Origin: Theristus sp. LFF4_11
Lineage: Eukaryota > Nematoda > Chromadorea > Monhysterida > Xyalidae
Length of the DNA: 64,000 nucleotides
Reading direction: 5' to 3'
Assembly (NCBI GenBank): GCA_030248135.1
Contig: JASANC010001711.1
Location: forward strand, 62,001-126,000
Notes under the pieces: generated by a model
Databases searched by the model: none
What the model saw: only the letters and a program-made list of their open reading frames with translations
What the model was told of the DNA's origin: nothing
Program-made: the position numbers and the translations under genes
Part shown: positions 61,333-64,000 of the stretch, piece by piece
How positions within the stretch are numbered: position 1 is the first letter of the stretch
Layout: every line of letters starts with the position of its first letter

Positions 61333-62063
61333 TGACGCAAAATCGTGCGTCAATGACGAAAAATAATTTGGGCTGACGCAAAAAAATCGGTCATTTGCGT
61401 CAGCTGACAAACAAATTTCGAGAACGTCATAAACCCAATTTTGGGTTATTTATGCACTGGTTTAAAAATTTTCCGCGCCTCGGACTTTTCATAATTTTGT
61501 TTGACAATGCCAATCATCCAAATGTAATACGGATGGCATGGTCAGCTGTTTCATCGTTCGTTTTCAAGATTGTTGTTCAGTGTTTTGTTGACGGTTCAAT
61601 GTAACAATACCGTATTTTGTTGTTTTGACCATGACTAGGTTTCACCAAGCTCCTATACTAAGTGAACTAAGTGTTTCTAATCTGAACAAGTCTGAACATG
61701 TGTCGTTATAGACGCCTAAAAACTTTCTATAGATCTAAAAATCGTGAAGGTAAAATGCGTTCTTAGAACTACTTTTAAAATTTTTCTTCACTGCGCGAAG
61801 ATTTCACAATTTTCTATAATTTTATTGAACCGAGGGTCAAGTAAGCTTCCGAGCAAACCACAGACTTTCTTCATAAAAGTACTGTCAGTTATTGACTACT
61901 GCAGGCGTCAAAAACGCTACTTTTAGTGACGAATAACGCCAAATTATTGCTTCGTTATTGTTATCCGTTCGATTTAGATTAGTATCACATTGACGCAAAA
62001 AAATTTGCGCTGACGCAAAATTTTTCGACCGTTTGCGTCAATTGACGCAAAAAAAATTTGACG
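61333..62063. mobile_element. Element with clustered TGACGCAAA / TTTGCGTCA ends
   Basis: Both ends (61333-61410 and 61993-62063) carry several TGACGCAAAA words and the complementary TTTGCGTCA, arranged so each end can fold on itself and pair with the other. The 600-bp interior is AT-rich with no gene. It resembles a MITE with repeated subterminal motifs. Confidence 0.6.
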
Positions 62064-62339
62064 AAAAAAAACTCTGCAGTGTTGATCCTGACACCTGACT
62101 CCCTTGATTTTTCCTTATCTTATCTTATTCTTATCTGCATCGGAAATGGTAAGCCAAGCTGTGGGACTGGGGTTGTTCGAAAAAACAAAAATCGTCATTT
62201 TTATTTCGATTTCGAAATTAAATAAAATTTCGATTTTTGTTTACGCCACAGGGCACAGAAACAGAAACGGTTGGCATGTTTTATGATATTACGCTCCAGT
62301 TAACTCACGCTCCACAGTTGGATGTTCTCGGACATCGCT

Positions 62340-62575
62340 AAAACGGACCTAAACCTAAAAACCAAACCTAAGCCTAATCTTAAGCAAAACCTGTTCCTAA
62401 CCTAATCCTAACCTAAGCCAAGCCTTTTTAATAAAGCAAGAATGAAAATAACTGCGTTTTGAACGAGTTTATGTTGAGTGCGGAGCGTGTGCATGCGCGC
62501 CAGTGGATCATGAGCAATGAGCAATGCGAATGCGGGGCAGGTGCATATCATAATGAAGCTTTGCGCACAGGTACC
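62340..62575 (+). repeat. Dispersed repeat with CCTAA units (copy 4)
   Basis: Degenerate units (CCTAAACCTAAAAACC, CCTAAGCCTAATC, CCTAACCTAATCCTAACC) followed by TAAGCCAAGCCTTTTT and CAGTGGATCATGAGCAATG, as in the copies at 10495 and 32812. Confidence 0.75.
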
Positions 62576-62579
62576 GAAG

Positions 62580-63460
62580 ACGAGGGGGGGTGGGGGGGTA
62601 CACCCCCCAGAGCACCCGAGACCTCCGCGGGGGGGGGGTGGGGGGGGGTCACGCGACACCCACCCCCCAAAACCTGACACTGGACCATCCACACCCCCCC
62701 TCGAAATTTGCTACAGTAGGGCCGATTAAACATGGCAGCTTTTTTAGGGTGCAAGGAGCGCGCGAAATTTGAATGAAAGCAAAAGTTCAGAAACCCAATT
62801 GTGTGTCAAATTTGACGTGTTTCGTAAAATTAATTGGTTATTCGTGGTACTCTGTTCATTCTTTGTTCACTGCACACACTATGGGAAAATACCTTGGCAT
62901 TTTTTACAAAGGCAACTACTAGGATGCGACTAATTTCGCCTTGATTGAGAAGACAAGAACTGTCTTCTTTATTCGGCCATACTGTAGACACCCCCCCACC
63001 CCCCCTAGATCAGTAGCGAAAGCGGGACCTCGGGTGAGGGGGGGTGTTTGCCAAATTTTAGAGGGGGGGGGGTCAGGTGCCTTCTCGGTCAGGGATGGGG
63101 TGCACGGGCAGCAAATTTTCCCGAGGGGGGTGCACTGGCAGAAAAATTTCGTGAGGGGGGTGCACGGGATCGCACGCAGGGGTCGAGCCCGATTTTTGGC
63201 GAATCCGAGGGGGGGGGGGTCCGCCCAAATTTGGGGGGGGGGGTCGACTTGGTTGGGGGGGCTCCCGAGCGAGACCGAAAATTCTAGGGGGGGGGTCCGA
63301 GCGAGACCGAAAATTCTAGGGGGGGTCGGACCAAAATTTTTTCTTGACGATGACATTATCTGGGCAAAAAATGGCTAGTAGGGGTCGATTTGGTTGGGGG
63401 GGGGGGTGGGTTACCTAGAGACACCGAAAATTCTAGGGGGGGGGGTCGAACCAAAAGTTG
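62580..63460 (+). repeat. G-tract array with irregular units
   Basis: Many runs of 6-10 G separated by short spacers, with recurring units such as GAGACCGAAAATTCTAGGGG (three times between 63268 and 63437) and GAGGGGGGTGCAC. The minus strand would encode Pro-rich nonsense. Potential G-quadruplex sequence on the plus strand. A C-rich piece shared with 33355 lies at 62660-62715. Confidence 0.75.
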
Positions 63461-63780
63461 TTGAATAAAAGTGCTAGAAACCACAGCCTCCAGTCAAGGC
63501 CTCTCTCTAGTCTCTAGTCATACATTTTGCTTTGATTTTCGTTCGGGTCGGGACATCTGAAAGCTACACGAACGAGACACGCTGCACGGGTGAGACTTGA
63601 TATTGAAGTACAGTATTGAAAACATTGACGTACAAAGTGGTAAATGTATAACAAAGTGGTACGTATACAAAAAAAACATACAATATATATTGAGATACAA
63701 ACATGCATATAATATAGATACCTACAAATGAGAGAAATATAGAGATATGCAAGAGAAAATGTCTCCATCGAAAGTCAAAA
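63461..63780. other. AT-rich spacer between G-tract arrays
   Basis: No gene seen. ATATATTGAGATACAAACATG and similar AT-rich words dominate at 63670-63760. Confidence 0.4.
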
Positions 63781-64000
63781 TCAAAGGGGGGGGGGTGGTC
63801 AGACGGTCAGGATTTGGTGGGGGGGGGGGGGGGGGTTTGGAAGGTCGAAATCTGGGAGGGGGGTCTGGCCCCCCCAAATTCGTGAGGGGGGGGGGGGGGT
63901 TTTTTGACCAAAATTTGGGGGGGGGGGGGGGGGGTTTGTCCGGGTGGGGGGGTGTCGACTTGGTTGGGGGGGGGGTACCCCCCCCACCCCCCCCCCATCT
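63781..64000 (+). repeat. G-tract array running off the right edge
   Basis: Runs of up to 18 G broken by TTTGG, TTTGACCAAAATTTG and GTCGACTTGGTTG. GTCGACTTGGTTGGGGGG is shared with 63243-63260, so the two arrays are related. Homopolymer lengths may be assembly-affected. Confidence 0.75.

Noticed and set aside
62919..63998. Pro-rich open frames in the G-tract arrays
   Set aside because: C-tracts on the minus strand translate to poly-Pro by composition alone.

Overview
The window is nuclear DNA of an invertebrate animal. Every recognisable gene is split into short exons by GT-AG introns, most acceptors read TTTTCAG or TTGCAG, two plus-strand genes end near AATAAA signals, and all recognisable proteins belong to animal families. 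The lineage cannot be fixed from sequence alone. A nematode or another compact ecdysozoan or flatworm genome is possible, but that is a guess.

Layout from left to right: (1) 1-2427, minus: 5' part of a carnitine O-palmitoyltransferase 1 gene, cut by the left edge. (2) 4834-6821, minus: an R3HDM4-like R3H-domain protein. (3) 9.9-11.7 kb: repeats, including a foldback element with a 15-bp GGCCGGAATTC tandem. (4) 11924-14114, plus: spermidine synthase, with a pair of CRE-bearing MITE copies. (5) 16533-18522, plus: a globin with a long low-complexity insertion. (6) 19788-21342, minus: cystinosin, N-terminal luminal part uncertain. (7) 22.9-36.5 kb: a transposon graveyard of palindromes, an hAT-like MITE, two near-identical 1-kb elements inside larger terminal-inverted-repeat elements, and dispersed CCTAA-bearing repeats, with one isolated coding-like exon at 32318. 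(8) 38730-53732, plus: a 25-exon Patched gene. (9) 56371-57711, plus: exosome subunit RRP40/EXOSC3. (10) 57912-58799, minus: a four-EF-hand calmodulin-like protein, convergent with EXOSC3. (11) 59205-60971, minus: an unrecognised multi-pass membrane protein. (12) 61-64 kb: repeats and extreme G-tract arrays running off the right edge.

The genes do not form a pathway. They are unrelated single-copy housekeeping or developmental genes: fatty-acid import into mitochondria, polyamine synthesis, oxygen or redox haem protein, lysosomal cystine export, Hedgehog-type receptor, RNA decay, calcium signalling. The exon models below were built by hand by matching reading phase across splice sites. In the fully modelled genes all phases agree. 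The most interesting features are the frequent GTTCGT splice donors (+3 U), the insertion inside the globin fold, the unrecognised membrane protein, the inverted MITE pair bracketing Patched exons, and the nested foldback and TIR elements.
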